Shown: positions 46,512 through 58,056 of the stretch, in pieces
Numbering within the stretch: position 1 is the stretch's first letter
Layout: every line of letters starts with the position of its first letter
NCBI GenBank assembly: GCA_022575985.1
Contig: JAKSXM010000247.1
Location: 1,015,501-1,079,500, forward strand
From: Anagrus nilaparvatae
Taxonomy: Eukaryota > Arthropoda > Insecta > Hymenoptera > Mymaridae
Length of the DNA: 64,000 nucleotides
Direction: 5' to 3'
Translations under genes and position numbers: made by a program
Notes under the pieces: generated by a model
Told to the model about the DNA's origin: nothing
The model's database searches: none
What the model saw: only the letters and a program-made list of their open reading frames with translations

Positions 46512-49500
46512 CAGTAAAGGGCTACATATAAATAATTTGTCGTAATTTAATTGTTTAGATTAAAAAGACGTATTTTAAAATATTTTCAAGTGTATATTTA
46601 TTTTATTTATTTTAAAAGTTTACATCTCAATTCTTCGTCATATTTTTTTTTATCTTTTTTATACATAATATGTTGATATTGTTATTAAAAGTTTTTTTTA
46701 TGCTTTAAAGATTTGTATATCTTGGCAATGAAAATATATACGTAATGTGTACCAGAACATCTTCCTTTTGTTAAGGAATTATCCGTTACATACAGTTCTA
46801 TGATCTCTGTCATTCATATATAGGTATATAAATATTAAAGATAAATAAAAAGTTTTACTTTACTTTAAATTCAATTCAAACATAAAGTCTCTTTTAAAAA
46901 AGGATTTAGTAACATTAATAGAAATAAGAAAAAAAATATACATGAAAGACTTAGGGGCTGAGAAAACTTACACGAATCTGCACAATTGTTAAATACTAAA
47001 ATATAATATTTATATTTATTCTTTTTTTTTTTTTTTTGATTCATCAAAGATAAATATCATTGTATCTTATTATCTCACTTGACGTTTTTTTTTACAAATG
47101 TATATATTTTTTTACGCTCGTTTTAATGTCGCTTCTTTTTATCTATTATTTAAGACACTTGAATATAAAGTTTATTTTTGTTATAAGCGATGCTACTGAT
47201 ACTTTTTTTTTTTTAGACAATATTGTATTATTTAATTTGAAATAAATATGTCTTTGTTAGAAGGAAGCTGAAATAACTCTTATTATGTACATTAGGCTTT
47301 ACGAGACAACGTTATTAACTCATTTTTTAATTTTCTCTTCTCATTTTATACAGATCGATAAATTTTTTTTACAAAAATTAAAATATTTATACATTTTTAA
47401 TAATATTTTCAGGTTAGATTCTGTTAATTTCATAACACTTTCAGGTTGCTCTGCTTGAATTTTGCTTGAATTATTTAGAGAAACAAGTATATATATACTT
47501 GCATGTACCAATATAAAATTTTGAAAATGTTATTTATTATTATTTAGTAAATAATAATAAAAAACAATCAAAAATGGAAGAATTTTAGAAACAATTTATT
47601 TATTTTAACGTTTCAAAAGAATTAATCTTTCATTTTCAAGAAATTCTGTGACAATTATTTTTATATAATTATAATTTTAACAAATTGGCTTTAAGATTGT
47701 AACTTCAACACTTTTTATTGCTATCGTTAAAGAGCAATTTCTCGAAAACTGTTCAAAAGCAAGAAATGAGTAAAAAAGTTTGGAAACTTGAAACAACGCA
47801 AAATTTTTAAAACCTATTAAATCAAAGTTTTTTATAAATCATCATTATTGCAGCAATTTAAAAATTAATAATTTTGGACCAAAAATGGGCATTTGATTTT
47901 TAATGGTTAGAGAATAAGTGATAAAAAACTGAGGTTCAAAAGTGGCACTTGCACAAAAAAATGTTGATAAAGTTGATGATTTAATGTATAAGGCAAAGGC
48001 GATATTTTAATTTAGCCTAAAAACCCTTAACTAATGATAAAGAGGTCTACATTTTTAGGCCCAGAATCTCCGAAAATTTGGATTTTACCTTAAAAAAGTC
48101 AATATTACGTTTGTACTTTTCATGATAATTCCTACTATTTGTGCAATATAAATTTTTATTTTATTTTATTGATTTCTCCGGAGAATATAATACCAGCAGT
48201 GCATTAGGTAAAAAATTTTCGGCTGAATTTTTTAACTCTAATCCAAGCAATTAAAAATAAGTTTAAATAATTTAATTTTGTAATAAAATAAAATAAAAAT
48301 AAAAGAAAATTAAAATCTTGAAAATTGAAAAGATTTACAACTAATAAAATCAATTTTATTTAAAACTTAGCATTTAAAGAATTTATTTCGCTATATATAC
48401 TGGTATCAATTTTTTTCATCTTGATTAATTAACGTTAAATATTTATATATACATCATGCAGAACGAATAATATAGGTAACTAATAAAAAAAGTAAATATA
48501 TATAGATAGTTTTAAAACTAAAATAAAATTCCATAAATTCCAAATAAAACGATAAAAAATAAAACAGCTGGTTTACAATATTAAATTTTTTTTCTTTTTT
48601 TTTTTAATTTAGTTTAAACTATTTATCTTTTTTGTATTATATATTAGAAGATAACCGGTTATTATAGTTAAAATATCCTAAAAATTTGATTACAAATTTA
48701 AATTCTTATTTGTAATACGAATCTTGTTAGTTGATGTTAAAAGACTAATTAGCTTTCGAATTTACTACATTATTCTGACTTTTTTTATCGATTCATTTAA
48801 AAAAAAAAACTATGTATTATCCTATTTGTAATAAGATTGGTAAAAAGACTAAAAACCAACGAAAATAACGCGTTTTTTCGTTAACACGTTTGTTGGTATT
48901 TTGAAATTAATGGTACCATAAGTGAATGATTGTCTAAAAATGACCATATATAGCAGATTTTGAGAATAGACTTTTAGCCCATTAAAAAATGTACTTAACT
49001 CGTCGGAACAGATGTAAGGCTGAAGATTTGATATATCCTAGGTTTTCGAGGTGGCTGAATCCGGAAATCGGGCCTTGAAAATATGGGAATCACTTAAAAA
49101 AAAAAACTACCCCTTTTTAAGTTTTTATTTTGTAATTAACTAATTAAGTATATTTTTAATTATCTAGGGGTCAATCAGGGGTCAACTAGGGGGTGAAAAT
49201 AGCCCTAAAATTGACATTATGTGAATTAAGTTTTAGTAAAATAAAACTTAAGCTTCAAGTAGAATACTGATCTATTTGGTATAATTTTCCATTTTGAAGA
49301 TAGTTTAAAAGCAGGTAAATTTACCATTGGCATATTAGTAAAATAAACAAATTATAATATTTCATTCTAAAAAAACCATCATTTAAACGGACAAGAACCT
49401 CTCGATTGAATAAAAACCAGCAGTATATGAAAAACATAAATGCTTCATGTAACGCATACTATTCACTAATATAATTAATGAAATTTTTAAAATGACTTTA

Positions 49501-50567
49501 GTGCAGTGATATCCCATATTTCCAAGAATCAGACATAAAAACATAATTTTAAAGGATGTATGAATATTTCATTACAGTCTATCACTTAAAATAAACATTT
49601 TTAATTATTTGGAATTTTATAAGAAATTCTTAAATTATAATTTTTACATAATCTTTAACATTCCTTTTTAATGTAATGTTAATATGTTTTAAGCACCTTT
49701 TATACACTTTTAAAATAAAAAATATTTCAAAGAATTGTTAATTTTAAATGAAAAATATTTCTGTAAAAATGTAAATTGAAATCCCTTATCTATAAAGAAA
49801 TTTTTTTTTTTTTACTATTAACATATTTTAAATTAAGCGTTGAAAAATAAAAAAATTAACGAGTTATTTGTATTATTATCTGATTTAAAAATCATCGTCA
49901 AAAAAAGAGTTAAAAGAATAAAAAATTCATTAAATTTGACGTAAAAATGTAATAAAACACAAGAAACTAGAAAACGATGCCTTATTAAATATTTTATAAA
50001 AGACGGTTTCTTTGAAATTGTCTTTGATCTAATTTTTAAATGATTATCTGCATTATCACTGGCATTGCACTAAATTACAAAATAATATTATTTTTATGTT
50101 AGATTTAAAAATTAAGGATATTTATAAATAAGTTGTTTTTATTTCTTCTATTCTTTTTTAAATAATGCGATTCACAGAAATTATTTTTTATTTTATAAAA
50201 AAAAATAGTTCCGAGAAAATCAATTAAATAACTAATCAAATAAAAGTAAACTCAATTGTTCGATATCGCGTGATATGTGTAAAAAACAAAACATTGGTTA
50301 TCGAGAACCCAGCCAATAAATGACCAAAAATAGAACTCTTTTTATTTTAGGGAACACTTGTTTTATTCATATATTAAATTTTTATTTTTTGCATATTTTA
50401 TCTTAATGCAACCGATTGAATTTTGTTTAAACAATTTGTTAAAAGTTATTGTTTTGAAAATATGACATCAAAATCGTTATCAGAAGGTGAAAAAACATAA
50501 ATATATGTGTCGCATATGATTTTAACAAATTTTTTTTTTAAATAATTTACAAAATATTCGATTAATT
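46512..50567. other. Non-coding stretch, no gene recognised
   Basis: AT-rich DNA. A minus-strand segment at 47600-47650 (TTGAAAATGAAAGATT then GAAACGTTAA) resembles a Penelope 3' end. A segment at 47740-47990 is a diverged relative of the arm of the palindrome at 58057-60622 (GGAAACTTGAA, GCAGCAATTTAAAAATT, GTGGCACTTGCAC). No coding similarity. Confidence 0.45.
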
Positions 50568-50579
50568 GGTTGGGGGACA

Positions 50580-50740
50580 AAATATCCAAACCAAAATATC
50601 CAAATCTAAAATATCCGAATGCATTAAATATCCAAACTTAAAACTTCCAAATTCATTAAATATCCAAATTTAAAATATCAAAATGCATTCAATATCCAAA
50701 TTATATATATCCAAATCTTATAAATAATAATATCCAATCA
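50580..50740. repeat. Subterminal array of AAATATCCAAA-like words
   Basis: About ten degenerate copies at 13-25 bp spacing just inside the left end of the second MULE. They are probably transposase-binding repeats. Confidence 0.75.
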
Positions 50741-50930
50741 AAATTTAAAAAAATATTTAAAAAAAGCACAGTATCTTTTACGCAGTATAATTCATGTTAT
50801 ATTTATAAATTGTTTATTAACAATATTAAGGTTACGTGTTAAATTTTTTGTATTCATTTTATTCAAGAAAATATATTTTATTTCGTGATAAATTTATCGA
50901 AAGAAATTTTTTGTATACTAAAATAAAAAT

Positions 50931-51961
50931 ATGGCTGAATTTATTGTGAATGAAAAAAAAACATATACATTTGGACGGTTTTTTATACACAAAAAATTCA
51001 AAAGGATTTTAAAAAACCTTCATATTGAAGGTGCAGGTTACAATCTAAATGCGATGCACGTATTGTTATTTCAAGTATCGGGAGCAATATCACGGTTAGA
51101 AAATTTTGCGATCCTGAAGATCATTCACACGCTCCTGATAGAGCGGAAGTAACAGCCTTAAAAACTGTTGTTAGTATGAAAAGGGAAGCAGAGGAACATC
51201 CAGATGAATCTCCTATTCGTATAATGAAAAGCTTATAAGGCGTTTCTACACAGTGGTTGCTAAGCTTCCAGATCGCGTGAATATTCAGAAGCAAATACAA
51301 AGAGTTATATAAAAAATTTACCGCAAAATCAAATCCGAATACAGGACTTAGCTGAAATTCCAGATATTTATAGAAAAACCTTAGCCGGTGAACTATTTAT
51401 TATTTATGATTCTTTCGAAGAATGTTCTTCGAAGAGAGCAGATGGAAGGCTTGCAAAAAAAATACAATGACGAAGATGATGATAGTATTCAAGCAGCGTT
51501 ACGCATGATGTATGCGTTGGTATTCGTACCTAGCGAAGATGTTCCCGAATATTTTGACGAAATTGTAAAAAATTTTCCCGATGAATTCTTTCCTGTAGCT
51601 GATTACTTTGAGGTAAAACTTACATTATAATTATTAAATATACTTGCATTCAGTAAATTACATTTAAATAGGTTAATTACAATCTGTACGATATGCACCT
51701 CAATTGTGGAATCAGTATGATACTGTTCTTCAGAATACGTCAAGGACCAATAATGCATCTGAAGGATGGCATAATATATTTAACATATTTGTTGGAAACC
51801 ATCCAAGCCTTTACGTTTTCTTAACTGCCATTCGAAAAGAACAGGCCGATACTGAAACGATGTTGCAACATCTAAATCTTGGACAAAAAATTAAAAGACC
51901 AGCATCAACAAAAATTTTTCGTCAATCAATCAATCAAACGCTGCCGATTATTTTGCTTTAA
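50931..51961 (+). pseudogene. MULE transposase remnant: FLYWCH finger and C-terminus, catalytic core deleted
   Basis: A start at 50931 leads into GRFFIHKKFKR. A shifted frame (51038-51238) then reads LQSKCDARIVISSIGSN and FCDPEDHSHAPDRAE, the C-x(n)-H-x-H of a FLYWCH finger. Next come LPDRVNIQKQIQRVI and LAEIPDIYRKTLAGELF, followed by IIYDSFEE. The frame then jumps to MEGLQKKYNDEDDDSIQAAL and LVFVPSEDVPEYFDEIV, so the region with the two catalytic aspartates (DGTF..., DFE...) is gone. A likely intron (about 51616-51671) precedes LWNQYDTVLQNTSRTNNASE with GWHN and the conserved C-terminal helix. It is non-functional; the deletion boundary lies near 51420-51440. Confidence 0.82.
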
Positions 51962-52606
51962 ATTTACTTGAATTATTTGAAAATTTGTTTCAATTTCAAT
52001 ATCACAATTTTGTTTTTAAAAACTCATAAAATATAATCTTAGATTTTTAACTTGAATAAAATACTTGATTTTTGAGCTACCAATTTTTTCTTTATTTATA
52101 CAATAAATTTAGCACGTTTCGAAGACTTTCAATCTTCATTTTCAAGACTAGGGATTTACAATATTTTACAAAATTAAAAAAAAAAATTTTGTTTATATAA
52201 ATTAATGTTATCTTATTGAAAGTAAGTAAGTAAACTAGTATGCTGGCTGCATTTATGATTAAAAGGAATTACATATGATGCAATTTTAGATTCAAAAGTA
52301 ACAACAAAACAGTCTTTTAGATTAAATTTAGAAAATTATTTTATTTTTTTTATAAGAAATTACATAATTTAGTATAAAAATATATGTTTGTAAAAAAAAT
52401 TCTAAATTTTTGAACTAAAATTTTACGCCAATGGTACATATATTTTTTGCCCTCCTGGACGTGCTAAGCACAACTTGGGTGACTCTTAGGTAAATCTATC
52501 TTTCTTTAATGATACCAATGATGTATCGAGTAAACTACTTGGATCAATGCTTGATCTATCAAAATAAATAATTAAATTATCACGATCTTGACGATTATTT
52601 TTTATT
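51962..52606. other. Spacer with a Penelope-type 3' end on the minus strand
   Basis: On the minus strand at 52105-52150 the sequence CTTGAAAATGAAGATTG then AAAGTCTTCGAAACGTG has a GAAGA/TCTTC stem followed by GAAACG, resembling the terminal hammerhead-like motif of Penelope elements. The segment at 47600-47650 is similar. No coding remnant accompanies it. Confidence 0.4.
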
Positions 52607-54905
52607 TCAATCGCTGTATTGACCAAATAATTTTTTTAATTTTAATAACATTTTAATTAAATAACACAAATCTTCATCTCTAAGGTTCGTTTCAGAAACA
52701 GTCAAGTATTCTAAGTTTAGAAGGACGCCAATTCTTCTTAAACCAAATCCTGTAAATTTACATCCAGAAATATCAATGTTTTTTAACTTCTTACATTCAG
52801 CTAAATTTATTAATATATTATCAATTTTATTGTCCTCAACCACACACCCAGCTTGAACGAGCGAAAAGTCGAAAAAAAATGACGACAAAATCTGATACAG
52901 CAAAGTTTTCGGAAATAGTTTGTTATTTTCATATTTCCATAGCAGTAAGTTGGAGCTGATCGTCTAAAAAATTTTTAGTCAATTTTGTGGGTGGCTGAGA
53001 GATCAAAATCCGAAAATTTGATTTTTAACAATAAATCTTTATTAAATTTAAAGAAATAGATGAAAAATTTGGATTGCCAGGGAAAAACCACTCCAGAAGA
53101 AAAAAAAACTTTTCTTTTTACGATGAAATTTAGCCAAGTTATCGTCAATTTAAGATTTTGCTTAAATTCGCCTTAAAAAAGATTGAAATTTTATTGAAAA
53201 AGCCTGTTTCTGAACTTTGAACATGCATTACTCGCTTGATTTTCATCGTAAAATAATAATTTTTTTTTTTTAATTCGATTAATTTTTCCCTAGCAATTCA
53301 TTTCTTTAAGAAAAAAATCATTTTTATTGACCAAATTTCAATTTTTAGGTCAAAAATTGTGTTAAGTAAATCTCGCTACTTACAGTTTTCAAAGGCTTTT
53401 GATATGAAAATTGAAATTCGGTACATAAAAATGATTTTTTTCTTAAGGAAATGAATTGCTAGGGAAAAATTAATCGATTTAAAAAAAAAAAATTATTATT
53501 TTACGATGAAAATCAAGCGAGTAATGCATGTTCAAAGTTCAGAAACAGGCTTTTTCAATAAAATTTCAATCTTTTTTAAGGCGAATTTAAGCAAAATCTT
53601 AAATTGACGATAACTTGGCTAAATTTCATCGTAAAAAGAAAAGTTTTTTTTTCTTCTGGAGTGGTTTTTCCCTGGCAATCCAAATTTTTCATCTATTTCT
53701 TTAAATTTAATAAAGATTTATTGTTAAAAATCAAATTTTCGGATTTTGATCTCTCAGCCACCCACAAAATTGACTAAAAATTTTTTAGACGATCAGCTCC
53801 AACTTACTGCTATAGAAATATGAAAATAACAAACTATTTCCGAAAACTTTGCTGTATCAGATTTTGTCGTCATTTTTTTTCGACTTTTCGCTCGTTCAAG
53901 CTGGGTGTGACCATGCGTAGTCGAAATGATTCTAAATTCTGTAATTTATTAAACGAAGTTTCTCCTTTTTCTGTTAAATAATATTCATATGCAAGAATTT
54001 CAACAGTTTTTAAATTAGTACATTCTGTTACTATCAAATTTTGAAAACGGGAGAGAGGATATATTATATTTTTACTAAGTTTTTTTTTTAATAAGACTTC
54101 AATAGAATCTGACTGTAAATTGTTTAAGAATTCAATATCAGTATACACATTTCTTAATGAAAGTTTTCTTAAATTTTTTTGTCGATTAAGTAAGGATGAA
54201 AATATTGTACTTGATAGAGGTATCAATGATGTATAAACATCAACATAAAAATATTCTATATTATCGAAATTACTGTTATCTAATGCTTTTATTATACTTC
54301 GAACAGAATATTAATTATCAATAAATCGAAATCTTTTCAAACCTTTCAGATGTGATAAAAATTCATAAAACTCATCACAACGTTTTTCAGTATTTTAAGA
54401 TATTGTCAGATCTTGAATTTTACTTGTTTGTAGCATTAAAAAACTTTTCCCTATGTTAGACAAATTAATTAAATGCAAACTTTGCAAATTTAAATTATTA
54501 ACCAACATTAATTCAAGATTTTCGTCAGTAAATGCCTTTATTTTACCATCTTGCAAACTTAAAGTCTCGATATTTTTACAAAACTTTGGAATTTCCTTTA
54601 GTATCTGTTGGTAATTTATATTTACTTCATAGGATAAGTACCTATAATTAATTTAAATACTTTCCGTATGTTTTTATGATATTTATAACAAAATTTGTTT
54701 CTTCTTTAATACCTTGTAAATAATAATCATTAAATTTTTTCTCTAGTTTCAAAACTTTAACGTTTGCCCATGATGCTTTATGGATACTATTCCATCTTTT
54801 ACATACAAGAGCTATTTTAATTTTTTCTGTCATTGATAAGAATTCAAATATGTGGATCAGGCAATCGTCATTTAAAATATTTATACTAATTTTATAAGGA
54901 TTCAT
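52607..54905 (-). pseudogene. F-box/leucine-rich-repeat gene, broken by mutations and a palindromic insertion
   Basis: The start at 54905 leads into an F-box (LNDDCLIHIFEFLSMTEKIK, ALVCKRWNSIHKASW; residues ~10-50). F-box proteins recruit substrates to SCF ubiquitin ligases. Downstream are leucine-rich repeats: ILKEIPKFCKNIETLSLQDG, NLRKLSLRNVYTDIEFL, NLESFRLRMV, then after the insert KKLKNIDISGCKFTGFGLRR and LLNLEYLTVSETNLRDEDL. Defects are a frameshift near 54640-54665, in-frame stops at 54395-54397 and 54311-54313, and the 1067-bp element at 52843-53909. Counting one 4-bp duplication, the frame crosses the insert perfectly (RLRMV to EDNKID). No intron is needed. F-box/LRR families are expanded in some parasitoid wasps; this copy is dead. 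Confidence 0.85.
52843..53909. mobile_element. Palindromic foldback element, 1067 bp, in the F-box gene
   Basis: ACCA is duplicated on both sides (52839-52842 and 53910-53913). The ends CACACCCAGC/GCTGGGTGTG are perfect and continue as ~490-bp arms that look nearly identical, around a ~100-bp spacer (about 53330-53430). It has no coding capacity. The 4-bp duplication does not match the common 8-, 9- or 2-bp families, so the superfamily is not assigned. Confidence 0.92.
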
Positions 54906-57825
54906 TTCTGAAACTTGAAGAAAATTTTAATTAAAATTGGTTATAAAATTATATTCTATCCATAAAATTAAAAAAAAAAGAATTATAACCTTTTATCCAA
55001 AAACCAAATTTTGTTTTTATATTTAAATTAAATTTTTTATTTATTTTTTTACTGCACCGAATACTGGAATGCCTAAAAGGATAAAATTGCAAATATTATT
55101 ATATTTTTATACTTCTTTTAGCGTGGATTTGAGGTTATTTTTTTTGTTTTGTAGATGTATTGAGACCTTTCCTATTTTTATATATTACCAAGGCAAACTT
55201 TTAGAAAAATTTTTACGTTATTTTAATAGTACATTGTTAATAATTTTAATTCAGATTTTTAATTTAATGATTTTAATTAAAAAATTCATTATTTTTAATG
55301 ACTAATAAATGGTTTCTTAAAAACACTAGTAAGGTTAGAATATAGATATATTATGTTTATTAAATTAAAAGGCACAGTCTACAAGCGTTGCATACAAATA
55401 TTTGCATGCTGCGAACCAATGCAGAGAAAAAAAAGAAGTATAACCTGGGTAATGAAGGAATTTTATGGCGCAAAAATTCAAACTTTTTAACTTTTAAAAA
55501 ATGATTGTTAATAAAGTAATATTACATATATATTATTTTTATTTTTGTAACAAATTTTTGAAATATTTAATAAATTTAATTATATAGATTTTTAGATTTA
55601 ATGAATATTCGCGCCTTAATTATCTCACTTGGGAGAGCCGAAATAGTATTTTTTAATAAAATAAGTCTCGGTACATGCAAATTCCTATACGGGTGCTGTC
55701 TCTATAGACTCAGCCTAATGAATTGAACATTGCTGTTGTACGTATAATCAAAGTATAATGAGGTGTTAATCACGATATTTACCAAAAACCTGCGCGTATA
55801 CCTGATATATGAGATTCGAATAATATAAAAAACTATATGAACAAAAGAAAAAATTAAACGCAAAAAATAGAATTTTTACAGCCAGTTTCTAAATTACATC
55901 CATTCTGATCTCATCAAAAAAATGTTTTCAAAATCAATAAAAACCTTAATAAGTACATATAATTTTTATACATGCGTATATAAAAATAATAAAAAAGCAT
56001 ATAAAAAAGAAGTGACGAGCCAAAGTGACAGTAATCACGTGGATTTAAAAGAAAAAAATGTCTGGAACGTATACGTATAATTTTTTATAAACTTATATAT
56101 ACGCGTATAATATCGTGTATCATTTCGCCACACATTAACCGCTCCAATTCTTATTTCTTTCTTCATCTCAAAAAAAAAAAAAAATGTTTATCGTTGGTAT
56201 ATAATGTCGCCAAAAACTTGGTCATTTCCCGGAAGTCGTTGTTTGCTTTTATATAACAAAAATTGCTTCTTCGAAATTTCAAACAACATCGTAATATATA
56301 TTATATACAGTGCGGCGCTCTTTTCACCTTTTTTCTTTTTTTTTCAAACTCCCACTTTATATATAAGAGCAATATACATTTTTATCCCTCAGTAAACCAT
56401 TTTATTCATGAGAGAAGAATATTTTTCGACTGCAGTAATACTGGACGTGCGAGGCAGAGAGAGCTTTTTTTTTATACACATACAGCTTTTATATTATATG
56501 ATCCTTATTTTTTTCTTTTTAGGTATGTACGAAAAAAAGATATATTTAATCGTATGTCATTTTGTATGGGGATATTCATTTTTGAAATGACTCTTTTTTA
56601 ATAAGTTATATATGTGACAACTATGGGCATTGGTGTCGTGAGCCAAAATTAAATTATTTTATTATTCAAAGTGACATGATATTATTATTGCATTATACTA
56701 TACATCTTTTTTAATAATATGTAATTGAATGTTAAGAAATATTTATCTTCCTTTTTATTTACTTATTTATTTGCAAGATTTATTGTTTAGGTTTAGAGTG
56801 ATACATACTTCAGAATTTATTAGTATGGTTTTGTTAAGTTTTTAGCTAAAATCTATTGTAACATACTAAAAATCTAATTTTAATTATTATAGTTTTATTT
56901 TTATTTTTTTGAAGCAATAAATATCCGCTGCAAAAATATGTACCCCTAAATTATCCAAAACTTTTCTCTTTATTATGAAAATTAGCAGATTTATGTATGT
57001 CTATTATTGTAATAACGTATTTCTTCAAATTTTATAATTTTTTCATATAATTCAACATTGTAAATCAATTCGAATATAGTAAATTCTTATTTACTCAAAA
57101 TTGCAAAACAAATTTTTTAAAATTATCGTTTGCTCTCAAAATTTTTATCATGTTAATCTAGTCAAAAGTTTCAGCAACTGAAGTTATATAATTTCAAGAG
57201 CTCTGGTTCCAATTTGAAGGTTTTTGACAGGTAGACTATTAACGAAATAGAATTAGCTTAATAGAGGGTGTTTTTTTTTTTAGTTTTAAGAAAGTAGCCA
57301 TGAAACATAATCCAAAACCCGCTCATTTTATTAGACCAACCCATCCTTTTAAAGTTTGTTACTTTAAATCTAGCTTGCTCTGAAATCCCAAATGTGTAAA
57401 CTTCTGCAAGATTAGACTACTTCTTTAGCACTCGAATCATTACATCATCTTATTAACATGCAACACGAGGGGTACCTCACAAGGCTTGGAAATCCAGAGG
57501 GGTTGGTCAAATGAAACTTAGAATAATTTCCATTTAGGGATTCAGAATAATCCAGGCTTAGAAACTTAATGTAATTCGAGTTTAGGGACTTAAAATAATT
57601 CTGATTTAATGGGACTTAAAATAATTTGAGTAAGAAAGTTATTTGAGTTTACAAAGTTTTTTAGCAACCTATTGTATTTGTAATAGATAAGTATTTAGTA
57701 AACATAAACATGTTTATTGCAAGATATTTGTGCACAAATAAAAACTTGGTCTACCTTTTTTATTGCTGTATTTCTCTAACACCTGTAACAGGTTCTCGCA
57801 TGATCTTAAAATTTAAAACTTTTTT
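54906..57825. other. Non-coding stretch, no gene recognised
   Basis: AT-rich DNA upstream of the F-box pseudogene. Some CpG-containing, less repetitive stretches (55640-56110, 56200-56470) may be host sequence. Short open frames have no family similarity. 57460-57660 holds a degenerate GGGACTTAAAATAATT-like tandem repeat. Confidence 0.45.
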
Positions 57826-58056
57826 ACATACCTAGGGCAAAAAAAGAATATTTTCTACCCTAGCGAGGCGGTTTTTTTGCCTGTTATATGTAAAACTATG
57901 CATTCGGTCGTGCATACAACTGCATGCAAAGTCGAAACCAATATTTTTTCCCTCGTTTGAAAAATAGCTATTATTCGTTCCTTTCATAAATTTAAATTAA
58001 ATAGACATTACTTTGGTCAATATATGGAATATGAAATTATAAAATATAAACCATGC

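Larger units (their letters stand above)
50568..51961 (+). mobile_element. Second MULE, internally deleted, related to the one at 20008-22163
   Basis: The left end starts GGTTGGGGGACAAAATATCC, the same GGTTGGGG terminus as the first MULE. It continues with about ten copies of an AAATATCCAAA-like word to about 50740. A broken transposase gene follows. No matching right end was found downstream, so that terminus is lost or beyond recognition. The transposase C-terminus shares KEQADTE-x-M-x(3)-L-x-LGQKI with the first MULE, showing the two are one family with different terminal repeat words. Confidence 0.8.

Noticed and set aside
55069..55305. Open frame resembling a membrane peptide
   Set aside because: The hydrophobic look comes from T-rich DNA; no start context, motif or neighbour supports it.
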